Shown: piece after piece, positions 43,559 through 53,772 of the stretch
How positions within the stretch are numbered: the stretch's first letter is position 1
Layout of the letters: each line of letters starts with the position of its first letter
Assembly (NCBI GenBank): GCA_027682925.1
Contig: JAQCYU010000011.1
Coordinates: forward strand, 1 to 63,420
DNA length: 63,420 nt
DNA from: Coriobacteriaceae bacterium AF45-21
GTDB taxonomy: Bacteria > Actinomycetota > Coriobacteriia > Coriobacteriales > Coriobacteriaceae
Direction of reading: 5' to 3'
Made by a program: the position numbers and the translations under genes
The notes under the pieces: model-generated
The model's input: only the letters and a program-made list of their open reading frames with translations
What the model was told of the DNA's origin: nothing
Databases searched by the model: none

Positions 43559-44296
43559 ATGGAACCTATTGCACACATACATACCGACCTGCCGCAGAAG
43601 TTCGGCATCCCACGCAACAGCTTTTTGGCGCCCCATCTGCAGGGGCGCATCGTCTTTGAGCCGGAATTTGCCTCCAACGCTGCAGTTGAGGGTCTGGACT
43701 CCTTCTCTCACCTATGGCTGCTATGGTGCTTCGAAAACGGAACGCCCGGTGGCACGGCTAAGGACATAGCCGCCGATGCCAAAACGCAGGACAGGTCCGG
43801 CACCAACGCAAAATGGTCGAAAACCGTGCGCCCGCCGCGTCTGGGTGGAGCCGAGCGTGTGGGCGTGTTTGCCACACGCAGTCCGTTTCGCCCTAATCCC
43901 ATCGGGCTCACCTGCGTCAAGCTCAGCCGTGTTGAGCTCACCGATGATGGCCCGATCATCCATATACTGGGGGCCGACCTGCGCGACGGCACGCCCATCT
44001 ACGACATCAAGCCCTACATTCCATTTGCCGACTGTCACCCGGATGCGACGGGCGGCTGGATTGAGGACGCGCCGTGGCAAGAGCTCGATGTTGAGTTCCC
44101 ACAAGCGCTGAAAGATATGGTCCCGCCTGCAAAGCTCCCCGGCTTGGTCGAGGTCCTTCGCCAAGATCCGCGCCGTGCGGGTAGCAAGCACGAGCCCAAC
44201 CGCGTTTACCACTTGGCCTACGCCGGGCTCGACATATCGTTTACGGTCGACGGAACAAGGCTGACGGTAACCGCCATCAACGACGCGCAAGACTAA
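43559..44296 (+). CDS. trmO: tRNA (N6-threonylcarbamoyladenosine-37-N6)-methyltransferase TrmO
   Basis: 245 residues. The TsaA/TrmO beta-barrel begins MEPIAHIHTDLPQKFGIPRN, followed by FDSFSHLWLLWCF-like DSFSHLWLLWCFE, VGVFATRSPFRPNPIGLTCV (SAM-binding signature) and DLRDGTPIYDIKPYIPFADC. It methylates t6A37 of certain threonine tRNAs using SAM. The C-terminal 60 residues (RVYHLAYAGLDISF) are the usual extra domain. There is little ribosome-site sequence, so translation may begin leaderless or at a nearby ATG 9 nt upstream. Confidence 0.9.
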   Translation: MEPIAHIHTDLPQKFGIPRNSFLAPHLQGRIVFEPEFASNAAVEGLDSFSHLWLLWCFENGTPGGTAKDIAADAKTQDRSGTNAKWSKTVRPPRLGGAERVGVFATRSPFRPNPIGLTCVKLSRVELTDDGPIIHILGADLRDGTPIYDIKPYIPFADCHPDATGGWIEDAPWQELDVEFPQALKDMVPPAKLPGLVEVLRQDPRRAGSKHEPNRVYHLAYAGLDISFTVDGTRLTVTAINDAQD

Positions 44297-44408
44297 CCAG
44301 CCATTCGTCCGCACCCGTCAAATTAAGCGCCAAACCCCATGTCAAAACCGCCCACGCTGGTGGACAATAACGCCTACCAAAACAATCAACTTTGCACGGG
44401 AGTTCAGC

Positions 44409-45623
44409 ATGAAATACGACTTTAGCTCGCTTATCGACCGCCACGGCATGGACTCCATCGCCGTTGACTCCTGGGGCGAGATCCCCGGTATGGCTCCGAA
44501 CGCACCCGACGAGGGCTTCGACCGCATTCCCATGTGGGTGGCCGACATGAATTTTGCCACGGTGCCCACGGTCCAGGAGCATATCATTCAGCGCGCTCAG
44601 CATCCCATGTTTGGCTACTTTAACCCGCGCGCCGAGTACTTCGACCGCATCATCGAATGGCAGAGCCGCCGCAATGGCGTCGAGGGCCTGCGCCCTGAAC
44701 ATATCGGCTACGAAAACGGCGTGCTGGGCGGTGTCGTGTCGACGTTGCGCGCGTATGTCCAGCCGGGCGATGCGGTGCTGGTCCATAGCCCCACCTACAT
44801 CGGCTTTACCAAATCCATCGAAGCCGCGGGCTATCGTATTGTCCACAGCCCGCTTAAGCTCGACGATCAAGGCGTGTGGCGTATGGACTTTGAGGACATG
44901 GAGCACAAGCTCGCCCAAAACCACATCCATGCCGCGGTGTTCTGCTCGCCGCACAATCCCTGCGGCCGCGTATGGGAGCGCGACGAGATCGAGCGCGCCA
45001 TGGACATCTATCGCCAGCACGATTGCGTGGTGATCTCGGACGAGATTTGGTCCGATATCATCCTGCCGGGGCACAAGCATATCCCGACGCAGTCGGTGAG
45101 CGAGGATGCCCGCATGCGTACGGTTGCCCTCTACGCGCCCAGCAAGACGTTCAACCTGGCGGGCCTGGTCGGCAGCTACCACATTGTCTACAACGAGACG
45201 CTGCGTGACCGCATGTGCGCCGTGTCCGACAAGACTCACTACAACGAGATGAATGTCCTCTCCATGCATGCGCTTATCGGTGCCTATCAGCCGCAGGGCT
45301 ACGAGTGGGTGGACGAGCTCAACCAGGTACTTGCCGGCAATATCGAGTACTTCTGCACGTATGCAGAAAAGCACTGGAAGGGCGTCGCGTTTTCACGTCC
45401 GCAGGGCACGTACATGGTGTTTCTGGACTGCACCGAGTGGTGCCGCGAGCATGGCCGCGATATTCAGTGGTTGCTCGACGAGGGGGCGCGCGTGGGCGTG
45501 GGGTATCAGGACGGCCGCCCGTTCCACGGGCCCTGCCACATTCGCGTGAATCTGGCGCTGCCGCTTTCGCGCGTGAGGGAAGCGTGCGACCGCCTGGACC
45601 GCTACGTTTTTAATGCACGGTAA
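44409..45623 (+). CDS. MalY/PatB-family PLP-dependent cystathionine beta-lyase
   Basis: 404 residues of fold-type I aminotransferase. Family marks: PMWVADMNFATVPTVQEHI near residue 42, GVLGGVVSTLRAYVQPGDAV, FCSPHNPCGRVWERDEI (CSPHNPxGR), VVISDEIWSDIILPGHKHIP and the PLP-lysine in YAPSKTFNLAGLVGSYHIV. It would cleave cystathionine or cysteine conjugates to a thiol, pyruvate and ammonia; in some bacteria it also has a regulatory role. It is monocistronic, followed by a stem-loop. Confidence 0.92.
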   Translation: MKYDFSSLIDRHGMDSIAVDSWGEIPGMAPNAPDEGFDRIPMWVADMNFATVPTVQEHIIQRAQHPMFGYFNPRAEYFDRIIEWQSRRNGVEGLRPEHIGYENGVLGGVVSTLRAYVQPGDAVLVHSPTYIGFTKSIEAAGYRIVHSPLKLDDQGVWRMDFEDMEHKLAQNHIHAAVFCSPHNPCGRVWERDEIERAMDIYRQHDCVVISDEIWSDIILPGHKHIPTQSVSEDARMRTVALYAPSKTFNLAGLVGSYHIVYNETLRDRMCAVSDKTHYNEMNVLSMHALIGAYQPQGYEWVDELNQVLAGNIEYFCTYAEKHWKGVAFSRPQGTYMVFLDCTEWCREHGRDIQWLLDEGARVGVGYQDGRPFHGPCHIRVNLALPLSRVREACDRLDRYVFNAR

Positions 45624-45637
45624 GCGTGCGCTGCATG

Positions 45638-45670
45638 TGGGGCCTTCTGCCAAGTTGGCTAGAAGGCCCC
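45638..45670. terminator. Hairpin after the beta-lyase gene
   Basis: GGGGCCTTCT pairs with AGAAGGCCCC, with GCCAA/TTGGC extending it (loop of one nucleotide). Perfect stem but no T-run; lies between convergent genes. Confidence 0.65.
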
Positions 45671-45717
45671 GTGTGGTAAGGCATCTGTAACCATTGGGCG
45701 CAGACCTGCTGAGAGGC

Positions 45718-46197
45718 TTACTTTTCTTGAATCTGCTTGCCGCAAAGATGCTCAATTGTAATCTCGTAGAGCTGGACGCCCTTAATGTCCTTGGCGATTT
45801 CCTCTTCGACTTCTTCGGCAGAAGGGTAGTACTTAAGCGCGAGCTGGCGAACTTTATCTTCGATAAAAGCAGGGGTGTCATTCGCCAGGCGACAGCGGCC
45901 AAAGACCACGGTACTCATAACGTAGGGAGCCCAGTCACCGTCCTTGTACCACTCGTTGCCGTAAACGGTAAAGCAGACCTTGTCATCGCGCTTGAGTGAA
46001 TCGACCTTGTGGCCAGCCTTGGCGCCATGGAAATAAATCTTGTCGTGCTCGGCGTCAAAGAAGTAGTTGACGGGAATGGCGTACGGGTAGCCATCGTCGC
46101 CGTTGACGGCAAAGACGCCGCGCTTGCAGGTAGCGAGCAGTTCGCGCGCTTCCTCGTCGGTGATGGCGCGTTTCTTTCGACGTAAGGGCCTAAACAT
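45718..46197 (-). CDS. Pyridoxamine 5'-phosphate oxidase-like flavin protein (NimA-type)
   Basis: 159 residues from ATG 46197 (AAAGGAAG upstream). Split-barrel FMN fold: DEEARELLATCKRGVFAVNG, YPYAIPVNYFFDAEHDKIYF, HGAKAGHKVDSLKRDDKVCF and TVVFGRCRLANDTPAF. This subgroup binds FMN or heme and includes 5-nitroimidazole reductases; the physiological reaction is unknown. It lies 42 nt from the end of the sensor kinase gene upstream and is on the same strand, so may be co-transcribed. Confidence 0.83.
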   Translation of the reverse strand: MFRPLRRKKRAITDEEARELLATCKRGVFAVNGDDGYPYAIPVNYFFDAEHDKIYFHGAKAGHKVDSLKRDDKVCFTVYGNEWYKDGDWAPYVMSTVVFGRCRLANDTPAFIEDKVRQLALKYYPSAEEVEEEIAKDIKGVQLYEITIEHLCGKQIQEK

Positions 46198-46239
46198 CGT
46201 TGGCTTCCTTTCTGGTCGTGCGTGGTGGTTGAGCACAAA

Positions 46240-49043
46240 CTATAGCGAAACGGATCCGTTTTTCTTGATGCGCGCGAGTATGTTTTTGAGCTTGTTAAAG
46301 TCGAGCGGTTTGGACAGATGGGCGTTCATGCCGGCATCGTGTGCCGCCTTGGCGTCCTCGGCAAAGGCGTTGGCGGTGAGCGCGATGATGGGGATATCGG
46401 CTGCATCGACCTTCTCGCTCAGACGAATCGCGCGGGTTGCCTCATAGCCGTCCATGCCCGGCATCATGATGTCCATCAGAATCGCATCGAAGCTGCCGGC
46501 GGGACGACCAGCGTATAGGTCGACCGTTTCGTTGCCGTCGGCGGCGCGAGTTACGACGATGCCCTCGCTTTCGAGTAGAGTCTGGGCAATCTCGGCATTG
46601 AGCTCGTTGTCTTCTGCCAAAAGGACGTTCATGCCGGCAAGCGAGCAGCTGTTTGTCTGCCTGCTCGCATCCTCTCTAGCCTGAGGGTTCTTGTCGATAT
46701 CGAGCGGAATCTGGACGTTGAACGTACTCCCCACGCCAATCTCACTCGAAATCTCAATCGTACCGCCCATCAGTTCAATAAGCGACTTGACGATTGGCAT
46801 GCCCATGCCGGTTCCTTGGAACTTACTGCGCGCATCGTCACCTTCTTGGGCAAACGGTTCATAGATATGCTTTAAAAACTCGGGAGCCATGCCAATGCCG
46901 GTATCCGAAACGCTAAAGCAAAAGAGCGCGCGCCCATCATCGAGTGGCTTGGTCTTTGAACTAAAGGTGACGGAGCCGCCGCGCTTGTTGTACTTGATGC
47001 TGTTGTCTAACAGGTTGATTATGATCTGTCGGATATGGGTGGGACTGCCGATCATGTATGGCCCCGTGGCGTACGGCAGACTATTGTCCTGCATTGTGAT
47101 GCCGTTATCGGATGCGCGGAGCTTGCACAGCACCAGCGTATCGTCACAGAGCTCTTTGAGGTTAAAAGGCGCATGTTCCAGAGTTAGCTTGCGGTCTTCG
47201 ATTTTGCCCATCTCGAGGATGTCGTTGATCAGCGAGAGTAGGTGATTGGCGGCAACACGCGCCTTGGCGCGGCTTTCGCGGGCGGCCTGCATGTCGCCGT
47301 CTTTCAATTCCTCAATTTCGATAAGACCCAGGATGCCGTTGAGTGGCGTACGGATGTCGTGGCTCATGCGCGTGAGGAATGCCGTCTTAGCGGCGTTGGC
47401 GGCATCGGCTTTCTGCTGTTCTTTCTGCGCGCGGTGAAGCGACCAGACAAGGATGACGATGCCGGTGAGCAAAATGCAGATGACGACTGCCGCAATGACG
47501 ATGCGGTTGCGGTAGAGAAGTCGAAACGCATCCGATTCTTGCGCCGAGTACGATGTGGGGGAATAACTGCTTGCAGAGAGCGATTCGCCAGCATTGACGA
47601 TGCCCTTATTAATGATTCCCAACAGCACGGGCTTGCCGCGCGAAATCAAACACGATAGCTGTGCCGTGTCGGTGAGCTCCTGTGTTTGGAAATCCTCGAT
47701 ATCGTAGGTGTCGCGGATGGTTTTCAAGCGCGTGCTGGGGACAATGATGCAACTTGCCTCCCCCTTATTGAGGGCTTCGCGTGCCTCGTTGTCATTCGGA
47801 TACTCGGTTACCTTTGCGTCGGGGAATAGGTTTGCGAGCTCAAAACGGTTGACGATCGCGTCTGCTGTGCAAGCGATGTTCTTAAGGTCACTGTTCAGGT
47901 TGCTGCTGCTGTGAATGGCGGCTAGGGAAACCGTTCCCATCGGGTTTGACAGGATGACCCCTGCCTGCTCGGCAAGCCAGTAGTCGCGAAACAACGGTAG
48001 GGCGACATCGATGGTCCCTGTGGAAAGGGCTTTGGTCATTTGCTCGTTGTTCGAGAACGCTACTGTTGCAACCGTAATGCCAAACTTGTCGTGCAACGTC
48101 GTTGCAAGCGAGGCGAGCGACCCTTCCATTTCGCCGTCGTCATTTTGCGTGCAGTAGGGGAGTTTGTTTTAAGATAGCCGATCGTGATGGTGTTGTCGTT
48201 TGCTTTGAGCCAGGAGCGCTCGGGGCCGGTGAGCGATGATGAGCCGCTGTTTTGGGCCGAGTAATTCGCCTTGACCTCGTCGTTATAGCGTGGGTTGACG
48301 CGGGCGATTGCCGTCATGGCGGCATTGATATCGTTCATCAGGTCGGGGCGGCTTTTGGGGACGGCAAAATAGTAGTCACTCGAGCCAACGTAGAACATGG
48401 GCGACGCATCGGGCGACGAGATGGTGTCGTTCATGATGACGGCGTCGACTTCGTCGTTTGCGAGTGCGTCAAAGAGCATGGAGCCTCCGTCATACTCCCT
48501 GTATGTGCAGGTGATTCCTTCGTTGGCGAGCCACTGCTGGCCAACGAAGGTTTGCATAACACCGGAGTTGCAACCGATGGTAAGGCCCTGGAGCGCTTGG
48601 GGGTCACCCTTGGCCAGGTCGTCGCGATCGGGCTTGGCGTAGATGTAGTAGCGCTCGGCGCCCTCGGGGTTCGAGGAGAAGAGCAGCTTTTGGGCGCGTT
48701 CCTCGGAGTAGGAGATGTTGGGCATGAGGTCGATTTCGCCCGCCTCGAGCATGTCCATAAGCTCGGTGAAGGTGCCGGAGACGTATTCGTATTGCCAGCC
48801 CGGCGTGTAGTATGACAGCGTCTGCAGGTAGTCATAACCCCAGCCCGAGAGACGCTCGCCGGGGGTGCCGTCCTGGAAGCCTTCGTTGTTGATAAGCCAG
48901 CCAACGCGGACCGTCTTGACCTGCTGGTCAGAGTCGGCGGCAAAGGCGGGGACGGGTATGACGGCGCTCAGCACGGCGAACGCAGCAAGCGCGACGGCCA
49001 GGGTGCGACATATAACTGAACGAAGGACAGCGGAAGCTCTCAC
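46240..49043 (-). pseudogene. BvgS/EvgS-like hybrid sensor kinase with two solute-binding domains, one-base frameshift
   Basis: About 934 residues when repaired. Start GTG 49043 (AGGATTGCAC upstream) gives a signal peptide (CRTLAVALAAFAVLSAVIPV, AFA cleavage). Two SBP_bac_3 domains follow (VRVGWLINNEGFQDGTPG; ITIGYLK... EGSLASLATTLHDKFG), a membrane helix (IVIAAVVICILLTGIVILVW), kinase histidine FLTRMSHDIRTPLNGILG, ATP-binding NLLDNSIKYNKRG and GTGMGMPIVKSL, and a receiver domain with ILMDIMMPGMDGYEA. The break near 48165 is one missing A in an A-run (AAAAC for AAAAAC), between the two sensor domains. Likely ligand: an amino acid or small acid in the envelope. The partner regulator is not adjacent. 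Confidence 0.85.
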
Positions 49044-49130
49044 GTGCAATCCTAACGAATCGAGACAATACCGCATAAGGATACCAGCTCAGCCTGCCCA
49101 GTCGGCCGCCGCACCGCTAAACGGTCCCGT

Positions 49131-49188
49131 CCGGCAGTTGGGGACAGTCCCTTTCTGCCGGCACAAAAGGAACGTCCCTAACTGCCGG
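49131..49188. repeat. Tandem pair of 31-nt palindromes (CCGGCA type)
   Basis: CCGGCAGTTGGGGACAGTCC... to CTGCCGG (49131-49161) and CCGGCACAAAAGGAACGTCC... to ACTGCCGG (49158-49188) share the central CCGG. Layout is the same as the CTAG pair at 42117. An extra arm ACTGCCGG follows at about 49197-49204. Confidence 0.85.
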
Positions 49189-49257
49189 TTGCCTAACTGC
49201 CGGTTGTGGGACAATACCGAGCAAACGTGATTGGGCGTCTGGGGAAAAGGGGTCGCG

Positions 49258-49683
49258 ATGAACAAGTTGAGGACGCTTGCCGATGTTTTGCGCCAGGCTG
49301 GCTTTGCGCGCATCACGGGCCTGTTTCTCGTCTTCTATCTGCTGTGCTCGACGGCCGTCTGGCTGTCCGAGCCCACGACCCTTACGTTTGGCGACGGCCT
49401 CTGGTTTAGCTTTGAAACCGTATCGACCATCGGCTTTGGCGATATCCCGGCCGAGACGCCGGTTGCCCGCGCTATCACTGTCGTTTTGAGCGTCATCAGC
49501 ATCTTCTACATCGCCATGCTCACGGGCGTGGCGGTGAACTACTGCAATACGCTCATCAAGATGCGCCAAAAGGACACCATGGCGCGCTTTATGGACGATC
49601 TTGAGCATTTGGAAGAGCTCGATCGTGACGAGCTCGCTGACCTGTCGCGCCGCGTGCGCGAGTACCGTCGCCGGCAACGATAG
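49258..49683 (+). CDS. Two-helix potassium channel
   Basis: 141 residues. Helix 1 ITGLFLVFYLLCSTAVWLSE, pore helix LWFSFETVSTIGFGDIPAET with the selectivity filter TIGFGD, helix 2 AITVVLSVISIFYIAMLTGV, then a charged cytoplasmic helix (LEHLEELDRDELADLSRRVR). This is the KcsA-like layout without an RCK domain; a tetramer would conduct K+. Start ATG 49258 follows AAAAGGGG. It lies 36 nt upstream of the LOG-type gene and may be in the same transcript. Confidence 0.87.
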   Translation: MNKLRTLADVLRQAGFARITGLFLVFYLLCSTAVWLSEPTTLTFGDGLWFSFETVSTIGFGDIPAETPVARAITVVLSVISIFYIAMLTGVAVNYCNTLIKMRQKDTMARFMDDLEHLEELDRDELADLSRRVREYRRRQR

Positions 49684-49719
49684 AACGGGTGCCGCGCGTC
49701 ACGACGAGGGGGATTGCAT

Positions 49720-50253
49720 ATGAACATCACGGTGTACCTGGGCGCGAGCGTCGGCAACGACCCGGCGTTTCTGCCTGCAGTGCGAGAGCTCGGCACGTGG
49801 ATTGGCTCCAACGGCCACGCGCTGGTATACGGCGGCTCCAAGTCGGGCCTGATGGGCGCGCTTGCCGATAGCGTGCTCGAGGCGGGTGGACACGTGACGG
49901 GTGTTGAGCCGAGCTTTTTTATCGAGGCAGAGTTTCAACACGACGGTATTGACGACCTCATCGTGACGAGTGACATGGCCGAGCGTAAGGCCAAGATGAT
50001 CGAGCTCGGCGACGCGTTCATCGCTTTCCCGGGCGGTACGGGCACGCTCGAGGAGATTGCCGAGGTCATGTCCGCCGTGTCGTTGGGGCACTTGAGTGCG
50101 CCGTGCATCCTGTGCAACCTCGGGGGCTACTACAACGATCTTAAGGCGCTGCTCGAGCACATGATTGATAAAGGACTTTCGAGCCCGCAGCGCCAGCACG
50201 GCATCTACTTTGCCGACGATTTGCGCGAGATTGCCTCGATTATTAATGGATGA
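49720..50253 (+). CDS. LOG-family protein (TIGR00730, cytokinin riboside phosphoribohydrolase-like)
   Basis: 177 residues. Rossmann-like fold with MNITVYLGASVGNDPAFLPA, LVYGGSKSGLMGALADSVLE, the LOG motif AFPGGTGTLEEIAEVMSAV and AERKAKMIELGDAFIA. Members cleave the N-glycosidic bond of nucleoside 5'-monophosphates; in bacteria the true substrate is often unknown. Start 49720 chosen for GAGGGGG seven bases upstream. Confidence 0.9.
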   Translation: MNITVYLGASVGNDPAFLPAVRELGTWIGSNGHALVYGGSKSGLMGALADSVLEAGGHVTGVEPSFFIEAEFQHDGIDDLIVTSDMAERKAKMIELGDAFIAFPGGTGTLEEIAEVMSAVSLGHLSAPCILCNLGGYYNDLKALLEHMIDKGLSSPQRQHGIYFADDLREIASIING

Positions 50254-50378
50254 GTCTTGAGCCTGCCCCACTATGACTCCCAATGGTGCCGTTTGCGGTG
50301 CAGACGGTTGGCTCGTTCGGGCAACGCTCGCTCTACAATAAAACGTATCTTTGTCGATTTTGACCACGGGAGGACCCG

Positions 50379-51680
50379 ATGGATAACCTTGCCAAACCCA
50401 CAAACCGCGCGCTGTTTTTGGTCAGCGTTGCCGTGACCGGTGCACTCGCGGGTGCTGCAGTCTGGCTATTCTTCTTTGCGATGGAGCACGGCATTGATTA
50501 TTTGTGGACCGAGGTCCCGCATATGCTGGGTGTCTCTTCGCCCGAACTCGCCAGCGGTCCGTTTGGCTTTTTGCCGTACCCGTTTTTTGTCTGCCTGCTG
50601 GGCGGCTTGGTGATTGGCCTGTACGAAAAGATGACGGGCGCCAAGACCGACGACCTCAACCAGGTCATGACCAAGGTCAAGCAAGACGGTCGCTACCCGT
50701 ACGACAATCTGGGCAAGCTGTCGATTGCGGCGCTGCTGCCGTTGCTGTTTGGCGGAAGTATTGGACCGGAGGCCGGCCTGACCGGCGTTATCGCGGGACT
50801 GTGCAGCTGGGTCGGCGATCGCATGCGTCGCTTTGGAGCTGAGTTTAGGGAGCTCACGCTGCTGGGCACCCAGGCTGCCCTGACGGCGCTCTTTACCGCG
50901 CCCGTGTTTGGCTTTGTGGCGCCGCTCGCCGGAAGTGCTGACGGTCAGGGTGCCAATGACGATGAGTCCGCGTCTGACGAGATCACCATCAAGCTTCCCA
51001 AGGCGCAAAAGACCGTGGTCTACGGTATCGCGATCGCTGGCGGTTTGGGCACCTACCTGCTGCTTGGCCAGCTTGTGGGCGGCGGCATGGGTATGCCGAG
51101 GTTCGAGGCCGCGCAGGTGGGCAACCTCGAGCTTGCTTGGCTTATTCCCCTGGCGCTCGTCGGCACGGCCTGTGGCTGGCTGTACTTTGTCTCGGAGCAC
51201 GCGAGCGAGGCGTTGGCCCACGCCATAGGGGAGCGCCCTGTCGTCAAGGCCATGCTGGCCGGTTTGGCGCTCGCTATCTGCGGCACGGTCCTGCCCTACA
51301 CCATGTTTGCTGGCGAGACGCAGGCCGACGTGCTCATGGAGACCTATATGACCATTCCCGCCGGTGTGCTCATTGCAACTGGTCTTATCAAGGCCATGCT
51401 GACGCCCGCCCTCATCAACCTGGGCTGGCGCGGCGGTCACTTCTTCCCCGTTATCTTCTCGGGCGTGAGCCTGGGCTACGGCCTTGCCGTCCTTACGGGC
51501 GCCGATCCGGTCTTTTGCGTCGCCGTCTGTACCGCCTCGACGATGGGTGCCGTCATGCGTCAGCCCGTCATGGTCGTGGGCCTGCTGCTCATGTGCTTCC
51601 CGCTCAAGGGCATTGTCTGCATGATCATCGCCGCCGTCATCGCGGCAGGCATTCCGCTGCCCAAGCCGCTGCGCAAGTAG
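50379..51680 (+). CDS. ClC-family chloride channel/antiporter
   Basis: 433 residues with about ten membrane helices. The anion-binding loop LLFGGSIGPEAGLTGVIAGL matches GxGPEG of ClC proteins (with A for the last G), and the second loop is GWRGGHFFPVIFSGVSLGYG. Helix N region VCTASTMGAVMRQPVMVVGL is also conserved. It moves Cl- or F- across the membrane, as channel or H+ antiporter. A -10-like TACAAT (about 50334) precedes it. Confidence 0.9.
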   Translation: MDNLAKPTNRALFLVSVAVTGALAGAAVWLFFFAMEHGIDYLWTEVPHMLGVSSPELASGPFGFLPYPFFVCLLGGLVIGLYEKMTGAKTDDLNQVMTKVKQDGRYPYDNLGKLSIAALLPLLFGGSIGPEAGLTGVIAGLCSWVGDRMRRFGAEFRELTLLGTQAALTALFTAPVFGFVAPLAGSADGQGANDDESASDEITIKLPKAQKTVVYGIAIAGGLGTYLLLGQLVGGGMGMPRFEAAQVGNLELAWLIPLALVGTACGWLYFVSEHASEALAHAIGERPVVKAMLAGLALAICGTVLPYTMFAGETQADVLMETYMTIPAGVLIATGLIKAMLTPALINLGWRGGHFFPVIFSGVSLGYGLAVLTGADPVFCVAVCTASTMGAVMRQPVMVVGLLLMCFPLKGIVCMIIAAVIAAGIPLPKPLRK

Positions 51681-51765
51681 CACGATAGCGCGTGCCGGGG
51701 ATATGCCATTTGTCACGGATTTGCGGCGGGGGCGATCGCGTCCTCGTGGATTGAGACTCGCGTGC

Positions 51766-52464
51766 CTACAGGTCGTGTACTCGATAAACCTTGGTGCTGA
51801 CGGTGCAGCTGATTGCGCATAGCGCGAGGGCCAGCACGGCAATTCCTGCGCACAGACAGCCCAGAACGGCAGGATCGGGATTCGCTCCGGCAATCGACAT
51901 GAGCCAGTTGCTGATGGGGTTGGAGGAGCTCAGCGCTGCCATGGCAAGGCACCCGAGCAGGGCAAACAGGCCGACGGAAAGGCGCAGCGCCTCCATGTGT
52001 CCAAATCGAAAGAACAGCGGCTGTGCCAAAAACACCATCATGAGGGAGATGAGCATCGATGCGGCGGAGGCTATTGTGGTCTCAAAGACGGTCTGTCCCG
52101 TCGAGGGAATACCCGCGCTGTTGAAGAGCGGGATGGAGACGATGCTCAAAAGCGCGGCGGCGCACGCCATGACGGCCGAGAAGACAATGATGCTCAGGTA
52201 GCGTGCACAGATGATGTCTTTGCGCGAGATGGGCAGCGTTGCCCGATAGCGCTCCCATCCGTTTTGATTGTCGTAGCCGGCCAGCGAGTTCATGACCACG
52301 ATGGGCGACATGGCGCTGACCGCGCAGGCGCCGGCACTCATGCCAGAGTCACCGTCCGATGCGTTGGCGAGGGTCAGTACGACGAAGATGAACAGGCCGA
52401 CGCCCGCGATGCTCGGGACAAGCGTGCGGACGATGGCGAGCTCAGACATAAAGGCGCGTTTCAT
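51766..52464 (-). CDS. ABC-2-type permease of a GntR-controlled transporter
   Basis: 232 residues with six hydrophobic segments (TLVPSIAGVGLFIFVVLTLA, YLSIIVFSAVMACAAALLSI, AASMLISLMMVFLAQPLFF, LSVGLFALLGCLAMAAL, AVLGCLCAGIAVLALALCAI). GYDNQNGWERYRATLPISRK is a mark of the ABC2_membrane_5 group found with YtrA-type regulators. It overlaps the ATPase gene by 4 nt (ATGA). Substrate unknown; such systems often respond to wall-active peptides. Confidence 0.85.
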   Translation of the reverse strand: MKRAFMSELAIVRTLVPSIAGVGLFIFVVLTLANASDGDSGMSAGACAVSAMSPIVVMNSLAGYDNQNGWERYRATLPISRKDIICARYLSIIVFSAVMACAAALLSIVSIPLFNSAGIPSTGQTVFETTIASAASMLISLMMVFLAQPLFFRFGHMEALRLSVGLFALLGCLAMAALSSSNPISNWLMSIAGANPDPAVLGCLCAGIAVLALALCAISCTVSTKVYRVHDL

Positions 52465-53341
52465 TTCGAAGCCCCTTTCAGCGTGAGGCGAAGATAGTCA
52501 TCAATGGTTGCCCGGTCGCAGGGAATCTCGGGGAAGGCCTCGAGCACATCGCGACGGTTGGGCACGAGCACGTCCACGCTATAGGCGTGGTGGGCGGCAC
52601 GGGCGCCTTCGACGCAAGCCATAAGCTCTGCGGCCTGTGCTTGGGTGCAGTGGGCGATGCCGGCTCGGTCGGTAATGTCCTCGCGCGGCAGGTCAAACAC
52701 AATCGAGCCGTTATCGATGCAGATGACGCGGTCGGCAGTGCGATCGAGGTCGGATGTAATGTGGCTCGAGAGCAGCACGCTGTGCTGGCCGTCGGCGACA
52801 AAGGCAAGCAACTCGTCGAGCAGTTCCTCGCGCGCCATGGGATCGAGGCCCGCGGTGGCTTCGTCCAAAACGAGCAGCTTGGCATTGTGGCTGAGCGCAC
52901 AGGCGAGCTGCAGCTTCATGCCCATGCCGCGGGAGAGGTCCTTGACCTCGTCTTGGGATCGAGGCCAAATCGGTCGATGAATCCGGCGAACGTTTCGCAG
53001 CTCCACGTGGGGTATGCCGGGCCTACGAGCTTCTCGACCTGGCCCACCTTGAGCGTGGAGGGGAAGGGACACGTGTCCAGGACAAGCCCGATGCGGGAGC
53101 GCAGGTGGCGCTGCGTCTCGTCGGGCGCGTTGGCGTCGCAGCGCTGTCCAAGCAGATGCACCTCGCCGGCATCGGGCTTTATAAGCCCAAGCGCGGCGCG
53201 AATGGTCGTCGTCTTGCCGGCGCCATTTGCGCCCACAAAGCCAACGATCTGGCCGGGCTCCACGGCAAGCGTGACGTCGCGCAGTGAAAAGCGGTCGCTC
53301 ACGCGGCGCGATACACCTTTGAGTTCTAGCAACTTTTGCAT
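52461..53341 (-). pseudogene. ABC transporter ATP-binding protein, one-base frameshift
   Basis: 293 residues when repaired. The start MQKLLELKGVSRRVSDRFSL (ATG 53341, AAAGG upstream) leads to Walker A FVGANGAGKTTTIRAALGLI. Near 52960 the frame breaks (AAGGACGAG expected, AAGACGAG found); downstream, LSRGMGMKLQLACALSHNAK is the signature region, KLLVLDEATAGLDPMA Walker B, and VLLSSHITSDLDRTADRV the switch histidine. It powers the permease that overlaps its 3' end and is 24 nt after the GntR gene. The missing G in a short run suggests a sequence error. Confidence 0.85.
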
Positions 53342-53364
53342 GGTATAGCCTTTCTTGCAGATGG

Positions 53365-53745
53365 CTACTGCATGGTTTCGGGGGCTACGAGGTCGAGCAT
53401 CTCGTGCAGCTTGTCGCGCGTGACGCCCAAGGCTTCGGCTTGGCTCGCCGCTTTCGCAAGCAGCTCTTCGATATGGCAGAGCTGATTTTCGCGCAAGAGT
53501 TCTTGGTTGCCCTCGGCGACAAAACAGCCCTTGCCCTGCACGGTGCAGATAAAGCCGAGTTGCTCCAGGTCGGCGTAGGCGCGCTTGGTGGTGATGACAC
53601 TCACGCCAAGATCGCTCGCGAGTGCACGGATGCTGGGGAGTTTGGCTCCCGAAGCGAGCGCGCCCGAAAGGATCTGAGCTTTGACTTGCGAGGCTATTTG
53701 CTCGTAGATGGGCTTGTCGCTCGAATTGGATAGGATGATGTCCAC
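53365..53745 (-). CDS. GntR-family regulator (YtrA subfamily)
   Basis: 126 residues. Winged helix KPIYEQIASQVKAQILSGAL, LPSIRALASDLGVSVITTKR, AYADLEQLGFICTVQGKGCF, then a short dimerisation helix region without a ligand domain, which is typical of YtrA. It heads the ABC operon and probably represses it. An inverted repeat GTGTATATA-16 nt-TATATACAC just upstream (53773-53806) is a likely operator. Confidence 0.9.
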   Translation of the reverse strand: MDIILSNSSDKPIYEQIASQVKAQILSGALASGAKLPSIRALASDLGVSVITTKRAYADLEQLGFICTVQGKGCFVAEGNQELLRENQLCHIEELLAKAASQAEALGVTRDKLHEMLDLVAPETMQ

Positions 53746-53772
53746 AGCGGCTCCTTAGCTGTTGGGCTACAC

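Noticed and set aside
42117..49188. Possible CRISPR array from repeated 31-nt units
   Set aside because: Units are palindromic, scattered or in overlapping pairs, with no regular spacers and no cas genes.
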